9,991 nt of DNA from Lachnoclostridium sp. UBA1434. Its GTDB lineage: Bacteria > Bacillota > Clostridia > Lachnospirales > Lachnospiraceae. The notes below the pieces were generated by a model, which was given only the letters and a program-made list of their open reading frames with translations, ran no database searches and was not told the origin of the DNA. The translations under genes were made by a program, and so were the position numbers. Below, in pieces: positions 1-6,894 of the stretch (position 1 is its first letter; each line of letters starts with the position of its first letter). The stretch is from contig DCTS01000099.1 of NCBI GenBank assembly GCA_002329645.1, positions 51,690 to 61,680 on the forward strand. Reading direction: 5' to 3'.

Positions 1-1250
1 AATATCGTGGACATAACAGAGCTGCCTCCAAAGCTTATCAGCGGCAGCGTAACACCGGTTGAAGGTATGAACTTAATAACGCCTCCTATTGACAGTATCA
101 CCTGAAATCCGAATATTACAGAAAAGCCTAAGGCCGACATACGATGGAAGCTGTCCTGTGTCCTTAATGCAATATTGATCATCATGATAAAGCAGTTCAT
201 ATAGAGCATCACAAGGCAAATTGCAAATAAGCCTCCGAATTCCTCGGCTATGGCTGAAAAAATGAAATCGCTTTCCACTACCGGTATGCTGGTGGGAAGC
301 CCCCGGTTAATTCCCAGGCCGAACCACCCGCCCGTACCGATTGCAAACAATGATTGTGATACCTGGTACCCCTCCTTGTCAATATATCTGAAGGGATCCC
401 TCCATGCCATTACCCTTACCTTGACATGGTCGAACAGGCGATATGCGGCACAAGCCGCAATAATTCCGCCCGCAAGCCCCGTCAGCATATACAGCGGCTT
501 ATTGGTGGATACATACATTATAAATACATATGTGACAAAGAAAATTAATGCACCGCCAAGATCCTTCTGTATAACCAGCACAATAACATGGGCTCCGGCA
601 ATTGCCGTAACTGTTATTATTCTTTTAATATCAGCGTCATGTCTGAGTATTGACGCTATACTCATTACAAACAGCAGCTTGACAATCTCGGAGGGCTGGA
701 AGCTGAAGCCGGCTATTGACAGCCAGTTGGTTGCCCCATAACTGGTTTTTCCGAAAAACAGCACTATGAACATGAGCGCTATGCCTGCTCCGGCATATAG
801 CCAGCCATATCTTCTCATCCATGCTACCTTTTCGATTATAACCGGAACTGCAAGGCAGGCAATTGCTGCCGCACCGGTTATAAGAGCCTGTCTTACCGCT
901 CTGTCAAAGGAAAGCCTTGCCTGAACTGTGAAGCCAATGGAAGCAAGCATCAGCATATTGCACAGCAAAGGCCTGGACAGCTTTTCATAAAATATCCGGC
1001 ATAGTGTAAGCAAAAGCGCCATAAACAATGCCTCTCCCACATACAGGAATATTAGTTTATCCTGCAATACCTGTACGTAAAGGGCAAAAAAGCCTGTAAA
1101 ATGCAGGGCAAACACAAGTGCCGTAAGCAATATAAAGGTTCTGTCCTGCCTTTTTTTATCCTTAAGGCTGAGCACCTTATAGCTGTGATACGTATACAGA
1201 CCCAGTATCAAAATCAGCATGTATTTAGTTAATTCCACTATCAGCCTCAT
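1..1250 (-). CDS. SEDS-family peptidoglycan glycosyltransferase (FtsW/RodA/SpoVE), 3' end cut by window edge
   Basis: Polytopic membrane protein that polymerises lipid II into glycan strands, normally together with a class B penicillin-binding protein. I translated 416 residues by hand; the frame is still open at the left edge. Family signatures appear in order: FQPSEIVKL (residues 184-192), QKDLGGAL (228-235), R-x-x-AWRDPF then GYQVSQSLFAIGTGG (about 279-308), SDFIFSAIAEEFGG (327-340), and TGVTLPLISFGGSS (398-411) at the cut end. D328 in SDFIF matches the essential extracellular aspartate known in RodA and FtsW. About 90 N-terminal residues with extra hydrophobic segments precede the usual core, so it is longer at the N-terminus than classical RodA. 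The ATG at 1250 has an AGGTG ribosome site five bases upstream and a good promoter. Sequence alone does not tell FtsW from RodA or SpoVE. A partner PBP gene may lie just beyond the left edge (inference). Confidence 0.93.
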   Translation of the reverse strand, partial: MRLIVELTKYMLILILGLYTYHSYKVLSLKDKKRQDRTFILLTALVFALHFTGFFALYVQVLQDKLIFLYVGEALFMALLLTLCRIFYEKLSRPLLCNMLMLASIGFTVQARLSFDRAVRQALITGAAAIACLAVPVIIEKVAWMRRYGWLYAGAGIALMFIVLFFGKTSYGATNWLSIAGFSFQPSEIVKLLFVMSIASILRHDADIKRIITVTAIAGAHVIVLVIQKDLGGALIFFVTYVFIMYVSTNKPLYMLTGLAGGIIAACAAYRLFDHVKVRVMAWRDPFRYIDKEGYQVSQSLFAIGTGGWFGLGINRGLPTSIPVVESDFIFSAIAEEFGGLFAICLVMLYMNCFIMMINIALRTQDSFHRMSALGFSVIFGFQVILSIGGVIKFIPSTGVTLPLISFGGSSVMSTI

Positions 1251-1269
1251 AAATTCACCTGTAATCTCT

Positions 1270-1298
1270 ATTATATGGCCTTTAATACTCTATGCCAT
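1270..1298 (-). promoter_or_regulatory. Sigma-A-like promoter of the SEDS gene
   Basis: Reading the minus strand, ATGGCA (1293-1298) and a perfect TATAAT (1270-1275) are separated by 17 bases. The predicted transcript starts near 1263, only about 13 bases before the ATG, so the leader is very short but still contains the AGGTG ribosome site. The -35 matches consensus at 4 of 6 bases. Confidence 0.5.
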
Positions 1299-1348
1299 AC
1301 GGGTTGTCACAATAATGCATAAATACGAATAAATGCAGCCTGCACTCA

Positions 1349-3991
1349 CTACAGGACTCCTCTTTTGAAATGCCCTGTCGTGTATTCTCCTATTGTGTTA
1401 AGCTGCTCCTTGCCGTGAACAAACACGTCAATAAAAGCTTTAAGCGCCCTTTCGGTTTCTTCTGCTGTTTCAAAAGTAAAATCCATGCGAAGTCCCAAAG
1501 GTCTCAGACCTTTGACCTCCCTGCTGTACTTAAGCAGCGAAAGACATTGCCCATTATATATAATGTTAGCGCATCCGCGGCATTCCCTGCCTACATAAAA
1601 TTTTCTTCCTGTTTTATCAAGCAGGTAATCAGGTCCGTTTATGTCAGCTTCTTGCAAACTTTTAGTACATACATCAAGACTCTCATACAGGCATTGCGCC
1701 GATACCATAACCGGCATGTAGCCGTAAATTACAAGATCACAGTCCGCAATCTTAAGGGCGGCCAGCTCCTTACAATTAAGCTCCAGGGGTGCAGTAAAAC
1801 GGGTTATTCCCCTTTGCCGCCAGAAATCCCTGGCATCCCTGTTGAATATATACATGTTGTGATTAAGTATTATTTCCTTATCAATACCCGTACTATCCTT
1901 AATGTCCTTAAGAAGCGCCGCTCCTTCAAAGCTGCGTGCAATAAAGCCGCCGATATCCCCGCTCTTCCACAAGGATGGCAAGCCTGCCTTAAGCTCCTTA
2001 TACAGCAAAGATCTTATTATTACGGGCAGCATAACACGGCATGACTTTCCGGCCATTCTTATGCTATGTGCAAGCTCCGGCAAAGCCCCTTCGCCAAAGG
2101 CAGCCAGATCAAGATAAACGCATGATACTTCCCTATACCGCAAAACCTGTTCAAGCTGCTCTGTCGTTGAAACACATGCAATTATGCCTTGATACTCCCG
2201 CTCCATATCTTCTTCACATATCGTACCGAGCTCAGGATTGTCACATAAGCTTTCCGGCAGTTCTGAATTCTCCGATTGTTTTACCGATTGTCTTACCGGT
2301 TGTCTTCTATATGCATCTAACATGGCGCCTTTAAGCTTTTCGACTGCTTCACGCCTCAGCTCATTCAGCTTTGAAACAGGGACGAATACGCTTCCCTGTA
2401 TCTTAGTACTAAGTGTTTTAAAGACAAACATGGTATCTCCAAGCCTCTTTATTGGCGCTGTCAGCTCATCCACGGTCATCGGTTTTTTAAGGGCCTTTTG
2501 TACCCGGTCTCCCTCAACCGATATCTCAATGTAATTATACCTATGCTCCGACTCCGGCTTTAGCACAGGCTTTAATTCAGGTGTTAACTCAAGCTTAAGC
2601 CTCAGCTTCAACCTTTCACCCTCAATGGCGGTCAGTAATCCTGATATATATGTCCGCTTATCCTTACTTATATATTCTTCATTAAGACTGCTTAGCAGCT
2701 TGTTATTTCTTGTACGGTATACATTTAAGCCGGGCTTGACGATATTCCTTTTGTTTCCGGTATTAATGCGCAATATTGTATCCTTGCCCATATTTTCTGC
2801 AACTGTGAATTCATAAGCCCTTTCATTATTATCTGCTCTAATCTCCAGAACATCCTGGGCGTTCACATCCTGTGCAAGAATTATATCTGCAATACCGTTT
2901 TTTATCTTGCGAACATTGCCTATAAGAATACCGCTGTGATTTGGCCGGTACATGGAGAGCATTTCTTTGCCATGATATGTTTTGCCGTACCCTTGTGAAA
3001 ATCCTCCCCTGTTATAAAGATCCAGCAAATCATTCATATCACTTTTGTATTCGGAGCTCTTAATATATTCCATATAACCTTCTTCACCAAGTTCATAATA
3101 TAAATCCGTATATTTGCGGTAAATGGCCGATACTCCTGCAGAATACTCAGGGCTCTTCATCCTGCCCTCGATTTTAAAGGAGGATGCACCTGCTTTTATA
3201 AGCTCGGGAATGAGTTCTATGGTATTTATATCCTTAGTACTTAGCAGATAATTCCCATGGAGAACCTTATTAAGGAGGTCCTTCCAAGGAGTATCCTGCT
3301 TTGGAGGATTCTCCTTAATTATGTCCTTCTGTAAAAGGACATCCTTTTTGCCGTCCGACAATTCCCTGCTCCCCGAAAAGAACTTATAGGGCTGCCGGCA
3401 GGGCTGGGCGCATCTGCCCCTGTTCCCGCTTCTTCCCCCAATAAGGCTGCTCATAAGGCATTGTCCCGAATAGCAATAACAAAGAGCTCCATGCACAAAA
3501 ACTTCAAGCTCCAAATCGGTGTATTCATGCATTTCCCTTATTTCATCCATTGAAAGCTCCCTGGCCAAAACCAGCCGTTTAACCCCTGAAGCCTTAAGCA
3601 GGTTGGCTCCCTGAGCCATTGTTATTGTGGTTTGGGTGCTTGCATGTATCGGAAGGTCCGGGAAATTTCTATGAATAAAGTTCATAACTCCCACATCCTG
3701 GACAATGACAGCATCAAGTCCTTCCAGGTAAGGCCTGTATAGAAAATTATAAAGTTTTTCTGTCCTCTCGCCTTCTTTTACAAGGGTATTAACTGTAAGA
3801 TAGAGCTTCTTGTTCCTTATATGAGCTTCATCAATTGCCCTTAGAAGGTCATCCTCACCGAGATTGTCCGCATATGCCCTTGCCCCGAAGCTGCTGCCGC
3901 CTATATAGACAGCATCACAGCCTCCGTTCATAGCCGCTCTCATGCTTTCATACGACCCCGCGGGAGCCAGTATCTCTATATGCCTGTTCAT
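1349..3991 (-). CDS. U32-family protein, long DUF3656 type (RlhA/TrhP-like RNA hydroxylation family)
   Basis: 880 residues. The N-terminal U32 barrel opens with EILAPAGSYESMRAAMNGG and contains the family block HGALCYCYSGQCLMSS, then GGRSGNRGRCAQPCRQPY (about 168-202) and SFKIEGRMKSPEY (271-283). Although named 'peptidase U32', characterised relatives (RlhA, TrhP, UbiU/V) are Fe-S proteins acting in 23S rRNA, tRNA or quinone hydroxylation, so a role in RNA modification is likelier than proteolysis; this is family inference. Candidate cluster ligands are C171, C178, C194 and C198. A DUF3656-like middle region (about 320-555) and a second barrel-like C-terminal region (about 600-850) with C804, C807 and C816 follow. 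Length exceeds E. coli RlhA (about 650). Oddities: an approximately 25-30 residue insert at about 217-245, and repeat-rich linkers at about 458-480 and 562-573. The ATG has AAAGGCGG about 11 bases upstream. It sits after the zapA terminator and appears to be transcribed separately. Confidence 0.93.
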   Translation of the reverse strand: MNRHIEILAPAGSYESMRAAMNGGCDAVYIGGSSFGARAYADNLGEDDLLRAIDEAHIRNKKLYLTVNTLVKEGERTEKLYNFLYRPYLEGLDAVIVQDVGVMNFIHRNFPDLPIHASTQTTITMAQGANLLKASGVKRLVLARELSMDEIREMHEYTDLELEVFVHGALCYCYSGQCLMSSLIGGRSGNRGRCAQPCRQPYKFFSGSRELSDGKKDVLLQKDIIKENPPKQDTPWKDLLNKVLHGNYLLSTKDINTIELIPELIKAGASSFKIEGRMKSPEYSAGVSAIYRKYTDLYYELGEEGYMEYIKSSEYKSDMNDLLDLYNRGGFSQGYGKTYHGKEMLSMYRPNHSGILIGNVRKIKNGIADIILAQDVNAQDVLEIRADNNERAYEFTVAENMGKDTILRINTGNKRNIVKPGLNVYRTRNNKLLSSLNEEYISKDKRTYISGLLTAIEGERLKLRLKLELTPELKPVLKPESEHRYNYIEISVEGDRVQKALKKPMTVDELTAPIKRLGDTMFVFKTLSTKIQGSVFVPVSKLNELRREAVEKLKGAMLDAYRRQPVRQSVKQSENSELPESLCDNPELGTICEEDMEREYQGIIACVSTTEQLEQVLRYREVSCVYLDLAAFGEGALPELAHSIRMAGKSCRVMLPVIIRSLLYKELKAGLPSLWKSGDIGGFIARSFEGAALLKDIKDSTGIDKEIILNHNMYIFNRDARDFWRQRGITRFTAPLELNCKELAALKIADCDLVIYGYMPVMVSAQCLYESLDVCTKSLQEADINGPDYLLDKTGRKFYVGRECRGCANIIYNGQCLSLLKYSREVKGLRPLGLRMDFTFETAEETERALKAFIDVFVHGKEQLNTIGEYTTGHFKRGVL
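2272..2307. repeat. Three tandem 12-bp coding repeats in the U32 gene
   Basis: The plus strand reads CCGATTGTTTTA, CCGATTGTCTTA, CCGGTTGTCTTC back to back (2272-2283, 2284-2295, 2296-2307), differing at one to three positions. On the coding strand they give RQPV-RQSV-KQSE, a polar linker between the DUF3656-like region and the C-terminal region of the protein. This looks like in-frame duplication of a 12-base unit. Confidence 0.8.
2556..2615. repeat. Five degenerate 12-bp coding repeats in the U32 gene
   Basis: Successive 12-base units on the plus strand begin GGCTTTAGCACA, GGCTTTAATTCA, GGTGTTAACTCA, AGCTTAAGCCTC and AGCTTCAACCTT. They encode the tetrapeptides LKLR, LKLE, LTPE, LKPV and LKPE (coding order) inside the DUF3656-like region. 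The units are more diverged than those at 2272-2307, but the period of 4 residues holds throughout. Confidence 0.65.
3269..3342. repeat. Palindrome-rich in-frame insert in the U32 gene
   Basis: A 9-bp perfect inverted repeat, ATTAAGGAG (3269-3277) with CTCCTTAAT (3311-3319), encloses smaller ones such as AAGGA-GG-TCCTT (3272-3283) and GGAG-GATT-CTCC (3303-3314). It is followed directly by ATGTCCTT/AAGGACAT (3321-3328 and 3335-3342). The stretch encodes residues about 217-241, exactly where the protein is longer than relatives between the PYKF and YLLSTKD blocks. Confidence 0.65.
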
Positions 3992-4031
3992 TTGCTGTAT
4001 TTCCGCCTTTCGTATACATCATCACCGGTTC

Positions 4032-4063
4032 GGGATATTATATCCCAACTTCATGTATACATG
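4032..4063 (-). promoter_or_regulatory. Palindromic candidate promoter/operator of the U32 gene
   Basis: A perfect 15-bp palindrome (GGGATAT-T-ATATCCC, 4032-4046) contains TATAAT on the minus strand, and a perfect 12-bp palindrome CATGTATACATG (4052-4063) lies just upstream of it. If TATAAT is the -10 box, the leader is about 40 bases. No good -35 is visible at 16-18 bases, so an activator or an overlapping repressor is possible. The promoter role is inference. Confidence 0.35.
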
Positions 4064-4126
4064 CTTTATACTGATATTTTGTGTAAAAATACATGTACTG
4101 TTCTGCATAATAGCATCTTGCACAAT

Positions 4127-4195
4127 AAAAAACAGACTGTCCGTATATGATGCGGTCATGCTCTGGGTAAGCCTGCATCAATGTATGGACAGCCT
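4127..4195 (-). terminator. Rho-independent terminator after zapA
   Basis: On the minus strand, AGGCTGTCC (4195-4187) pairs with GGACAGTCT (4142-4134), with one G-U pair. The stem continues inward through GATGC/GCATC with a few mismatches to a loop of about 21 bases. A run of six T (4132-4127) follows directly. It starts 16 bases after the zapA stop codon and separates that unit from the U32 gene. Confidence 0.85.
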
Positions 4196-4210
4196 CCGAA
4201 TTTGCTTTTA

Positions 4211-4624
4211 TCATCTAAGCTTTCTTGCTTCCATTAATTCTGTTTCAAGACGCACAATCTTTTTCTGTGCTTCGTTTATCTCAGCCTTTAAATTCTCGAT
4301 ATCCTTATGAGCCATTTCAAGCTTTGTCTGTGTTGTGACGAGCTCATGCTTCAAGTCAAATATCTCGTTGCTCTTGGCTTCATTGTCAGCTTCAATCTCC
4401 TTAACCTTTTCCTTAGTCTTATGGAAGTCATCCGCAATATTGATTTGTACCATTATATTCTTTAAGTCGGCATCCAGGAATTTGTATGCATCCTTGTTCT
4501 TGAATTCGTTATGCTTGCTGTTTATGTATGTTGCTATCTTCTGTAGATACTCCTCGCTTTCATATCCGCAGAGGGTATATCTTTTATTATTTATTATGAC
4601 TTCGATATCATTATACTTATTCAT
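4211..4624 (-). CDS. zapA: Cell division protein ZapA
   Basis: ZapA binds FtsZ filaments and bundles them in the division ring in the cytoplasm. The N-terminal domain reads NDIEVIINNKRYTLCGYESEEY, matching the ZapA core of a short beta hairpin followed by helices. From about residue 75 on (of 137) it is a long charged coiled coil with heptad-like spacing (KTKEKVKEIEADNEAKSNEI onward to ETELMEARKLR), as expected for clostridial ZapA. I prefer the ATG at 4624, which has GGGGG eight bases upstream; an in-frame ATG at 4639 adds five residues but has no visible ribosome site. It lies after ruvB with a gap of about 95 bases containing its own promoter, and ends at a strong terminator. Confidence 0.93.
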   Translation of the reverse strand: MNKYNDIEVIINNKRYTLCGYESEEYLQKIATYINSKHNEFKNKDAYKFLDADLKNIMVQINIADDFHKTKEKVKEIEADNEAKSNEIFDLKHELVTTQTKLEMAHKDIENLKAEINEAQKKIVRLETELMEARKLR

Positions 4625-4674
4625 ATTGAATGCCCCCATAGCTTTGACAGGAAGATGCTGCTGCTATCAGCAAT

Positions 4675-4703
4675 ATTATAACTTATGTGCGATTTTAATA
4701 CAA
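4675..4703 (-). promoter_or_regulatory. Sigma-A-like promoter of zapA
   Basis: On the minus strand TTGTAT (4698-4703) and a perfect TATAAT (4675-4680) are spaced by exactly 17 bases, just past the ruvB stop. The transcript would start near 4668, about 44 bases before the preferred zapA start. zapA can therefore be made independently of ruvAB. Confidence 0.7.
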
Positions 4704-4719
4704 GCTGTCTGTAAAAATT

Positions 4720-5715
4720 TTATAGCTGCCATAGTCCAAAATGCTTATAAGCCATCTCGGTTGCTATCCTGCCTCTCGGTGTCCTGAGTATCAGGCCGTT
4801 CTGTACAAGATACGGCTCATAAACCTCCTCAATGGTCCCCACATCCTCTCCGATGGTTGTTGCAATGGTTTCTATGCCGACAGGACCGCCGCCGAACTTC
4901 TCTATCATAGTCGTAAGTATCTCCCTGTCGATATTGTCAAGGCCAAGCTTGTCCACCTCAAGAAGGTCAAGTGCACTGGCAGCCACCTCACTGGTTATCC
5001 TGCCGTCGTATTTTACCTGGGCGAAATCCCTCACTCTCTTGAGCAGCCTGTTGGCAAGGCGCGGCGTACCCCTGGATCTGCGTGCCAGTTCAAGGGCGCC
5101 CTCATCGTCTATTTCAACCTGAAGTACATGTGCGGATCTTATTATAATCGTCTTCAGCTCCTCCACAGTATAAAAATCAAGCCGGTTGACTACGCCGAAG
5201 CGATCCCTGAGGGGCGGAGTCAGCATGCCGGCACGGGTTGTGGCGCCAATAAGAGTGAATTTGGGCAGCTCAAGACGTATAGATTTTGCCGATGCTCCCT
5301 TGCCAATGACGATATCTATTGCATAATCCTCCATTGCCGGGTATAGAAGCTCTTCAACCTGACGGTTAAGGCGGTGAATCTCATCTACGAAGAGAACATC
5401 CCCTTCACTCAGGTTATTTAGGATTGCAGCCATTTCACCCGGCTTTTCTATAGCAGGCCCGGAGGTGATTTTTATATTCACGCCCATCTCATTAGCTATA
5501 ATGCCCGCAAGAGTCGTTTTGCCCAATCCCGGAGGCCCAAAAAAGAGGACATGATCAAGGGCTTCATTCCGCTGCCTGGCAGCCTCTATGTATATTTTAA
5601 GGTTTTCCTTGACCTTGACCTGCCCGATATATTCATCCAAAAGCCGGGGCCTCAATGAGCTCTCCAGTCCCTTGTCCTCATCCATCAATTCAGTTGTTAT
5701 AATCCGCTTAGCCAT
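4720..5715 (-). CDS. ruvB: Holliday junction branch migration ATPase RuvB
   Basis: Hexameric AAA+ motor that, loaded by RuvA, pumps DNA through Holliday junctions during recombination and fork repair. 331 residues, normal length. Motifs seen: [12 protein letters not shown] near the N-terminus, Walker A GPPGLGKT (60-67), Walker [10 protein letters not shown] (107-115), sensor 1 GATTRAG (157-163), PLRDRFG with the arginine finger region (168-174), sensor 2 region [15 protein letters not shown] (216-230), and the C-terminal winged-helix domain with [12 protein letters not shown] and RTPRGR (311-316). The start ATG has GGGGT upstream. It lies 92 bases downstream of ruvA, an unusually wide gap for this pair, with small palindromes but no terminator in it. 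Confidence 0.98.
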   Translation of the reverse strand: MAKRIITTELMDEDKGLESSLRPRLLDEYIGQVKVKENLKIYIEAARQRNEALDHVLFFGPPGLGKTTLAGIIANEMGVNIKITSGPAIEKPGEMAAILNNLSEGDVLFVDEIHRLNRQVEELLYPAMEDYAIDIVIGKGASAKSIRLELPKFTLIGATTRAGMLTPPLRDRFGVVNRLDFYTVEELKTIIIRSAHVLQVEIDDEGALELARRSRGTPRLANRLLKRVRDFAQVKYDGRITSEVAASALDLLEVDKLGLDNIDREILTTMIEKFGGGPVGIETIATTIGEDVGTIEEVYEPYLVQNGLILRTPRGRIATEMAYKHFGLWQL

Positions 5716-5753
5716 ATTTACCCCATTATCACTTAGTATTATTTAGTTATTCA

Positions 5754-5785
5754 TTGCCTGAAGGCAAAACCCCGCGACTTAAGTC
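5754..5785. repeat. Two small palindromes between ruvA and ruvB
   Basis: TTGCCT-GA-AGGCAA (5754-5767) and the perfect 10-bp palindrome GACTTAAGTC (5776-5785) fill the middle of the 92-base gap. In RNA both could form short hairpins. Neither is followed by a T run, so they are not intrinsic terminators; an RNA-stability or binding-site role is possible but unsupported. Confidence 0.45.
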
Positions 5786-5807
5786 ACAGGTTGTTGACCG
5801 TCTGCGC

Positions 5808-6416
5808 TTATATCTTCTTCAGACAAAGCTTTAGTATATCTTCTACGGTCATTTCCTCAGTAATCTCTATCGTGCTCACAATCCTTGCAGCCTCCGTACC
5901 GGAATAACCAAGTACAATCAGCGCCTGAACCGCTTCTTCCCTTCTGCCGGTATATGAGCCGTCCGCGGCAGTAACGCCTGAATTATTTACAAGCCTTTGC
6001 TCAAATGCATCCTCAAGTTTAAACTTGTCCTTCAGCTCCAGAATAAGCTTTCCTGCAGTTTTGTTGCCTATGCCGGGAACCTTTGCTAAGGTCTTCGCAT
6101 CCTCCGATAAAACGGCAAATCTGATGTTATCCGCACTGATAGCCGAGAGAATGGCCAGAGCACCCTTCGGCCCGATGCCGTTCACAGTAATAAGAAGCTT
6201 GAACATATTCAGGTCATCCCTGGTCAAAAAGCCAAACAGGTTGACGGCATCCTCCCTGACATTCATATATGTAAACATCTTAACTTCACTGCCCCTGGCC
6301 GGAAGCCTCATAATTGCGGAAGTGGGCAGAAACACCTCATACCCGATGCCTCCCACCTCAATTACTGCATATGAATCCTTTACTTCAGCTATTTCACCCT
6401 TCAGATATCCAATCAT
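5808..6416 (-). CDS. ruvA: Holliday junction DNA helicase subunit RuvA
   Basis: RuvA binds the four-way junction as a tetramer and loads RuvB. 202 residues, typical length. The N-terminal OB domain starts MIGYLKGEIAEVKDSYAVIE and includes GGIGYEVFLP. The acidic pin region is REDAVNLFGF (54-63). Two helix-hairpin-helix motifs follow: ITVNGIGPKGALAIL (76-90) and AKVPGIGNKTAGKLILEL (111-128). After a flexible linker (about 138-158) comes the RuvB-binding domain III (EAVQALIVLGYSGTEAARIV to the end). The ATG has a GAGGGTGG ribosome site upstream. It is followed by ruvB and preceded by the small zinc/HTH gene on the same strand; no ruvC is present. Confidence 0.98.
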   Translation of the reverse strand: MIGYLKGEIAEVKDSYAVIEVGGIGYEVFLPTSAIMRLPARGSEVKMFTYMNVREDAVNLFGFLTRDDLNMFKLLITVNGIGPKGALAILSAISADNIRFAVLSEDAKTLAKVPGIGNKTAGKLILELKDKFKLEDAFEQRLVNNSGVTAADGSYTGRREEAVQALIVLGYSGTEAARIVSTIEITEEMTVEDILKLCLKKI

Positions 6417-6446
6417 AAAGCCACCCTCGTTTTTTTGCCTGCCGTA

Positions 6447-6475
6447 ATTATATTTTTAAATCCCTGTACTGTGCC
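6447..6475 (-). promoter_or_regulatory. Possible internal promoter before ruvA
   Basis: A perfect TATAAT (minus strand, 6447-6452) lies upstream of the ruvA ribosome site. The hexamer 17 bases away, GGCACA (6470-6475), matches the -35 consensus at only 3 of 6 bases. It could give extra ruvAB transcription independent of the upstream gene. Confidence 0.25.
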
Positions 6476-6494
6476 TTTTCTATATGCCCCGTCA

Positions 6495-6749
6495 TCAGTC
6501 CTCCGGCAGCTTTTCAAAATAACCCCTGGAAATGTTCAGTCTGCCTTCCTTAAGATAATTAAGCACCTCATATGCTGTAATACCTAATGCCTCCGAAATC
6601 TGCAGCGCATTGCTGTTCGGATATTCCTTAAGGTAAGCTTCGATTTCATCAAAATGATCGTTGTCTATGCTCTTACAATCCTTGCAGGTATATGCCTTAA
6701 TTCTTGACATGAATACTTTATGGCAATGTCTGCAGACATTGGTATACAT
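6495..6749 (-). CDS. Small zinc-ribbon plus helix-turn-helix protein, YvyF/TIGR03826-like
   Basis: 84 residues. A CxxC...CxxC zinc-binding module (C6, C9, C22, C25) is followed by a linker helix (DHFDEIEAYLKEYPNSN) and a helix-turn-helix-like segment, ALQISEALGITAYEVLNYLKEGRL (about 48-71). This arrangement resembles the short 'flagellar operon protein' family (YvyF), but no flagellar gene is nearby, so the resemblance is structural and the function is unknown. The ATG at 6749 has AAAGGAG (6756-6762) at good spacing. It is the first gene of the unit that continues into ruvA 78 bases later with no terminator between, which suggests a DNA-related or regulatory role (inference). Confidence 0.85.
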   Translation of the reverse strand: MYTNVCRHCHKVFMSRIKAYTCKDCKSIDNDHFDEIEAYLKEYPNSNALQISEALGITAYEVLNYLKEGRLNISRGYFEKLPED

Positions 6750-6801
6750 GGGAAGCTCCTTTCAAAGGTATATACTAAGCACGTACTTAAACTCCGCATT
6801 C

Positions 6802-6831
6802 CTCAGTCAAATAATCCTGTCTCTCAGTCAA
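6802..6831. repeat. 9-bp direct repeats 21 bases apart at the zinc/HTH gene promoter
   Basis: CTCAGTCAA occurs at 6802-6810 and again at 6823-6831, exactly 21 bases apart, about two helical turns. The second copy touches the -10 box of the minus-strand promoter and the first lies in the early transcribed leader. This arrangement would suit a dimeric regulator bound on one face of the DNA, possibly the HTH protein itself (inference). Confidence 0.6.
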
Positions 6832-6859
6832 TTATATGATAAGGCAGAACAATGTTCAA
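6831..6859 (-). promoter_or_regulatory. Sigma-A promoter of the zinc/HTH-ruvA-ruvB unit
   Basis: On the minus strand TTGAAC (6854-6859) and TATAAT (6831-6836) are separated by exactly 17 bases. The predicted start is near 6824, giving a leader of about 75 bases before the ATG at 6749. Confidence 0.8.
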
Positions 6860-6872
6860 TACCTTTTGGGCG

Positions 6873-6894
6873 TTTGGTTTTGCTTTGGTTTTGC
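6873..6894. repeat. Perfect 11-bp tandem repeat between divergent promoters
   Basis: TTTGGTTTTGC is present twice without a gap (6873-6883, 6884-6894). The second copy runs into the -35 box (TTGCAC, 6891-6896) of the plus-strand promoter. It may be an operator or a product of slippage. Confidence 0.75.

Noticed and set aside
250..741. 163-codon plus-strand open frame
   Set aside because: It lies wholly antisense to the SEDS gene, whose minus-strand translation contains all family motifs; no ribosome site or family resemblance.
1334..1344. TGCA-GCC-TGCA hairpin after the U32 gene
   Set aside because: Only a 4-bp stem and a broken T-rich tail; too weak to call a terminator.
1370..2044. 224-codon plus-strand open frame
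   Set aside because: Antisense shadow of the U32 gene, with no recognisable domain.
3271..3279. Perfect Shine-Dalgarno-like TAAGGAGGT on the plus strand
   Set aside because: It lies antisense inside the U32 gene with no start codon and plausible frame downstream; it is part of the palindromic insert.
3942..4310. 122-codon plus-strand open frame covering the zapA-U32 gap
   Set aside because: It runs through the zapA terminator and overlaps both flanking genes antisense; composition is low-complexity hydrophobic without motifs.
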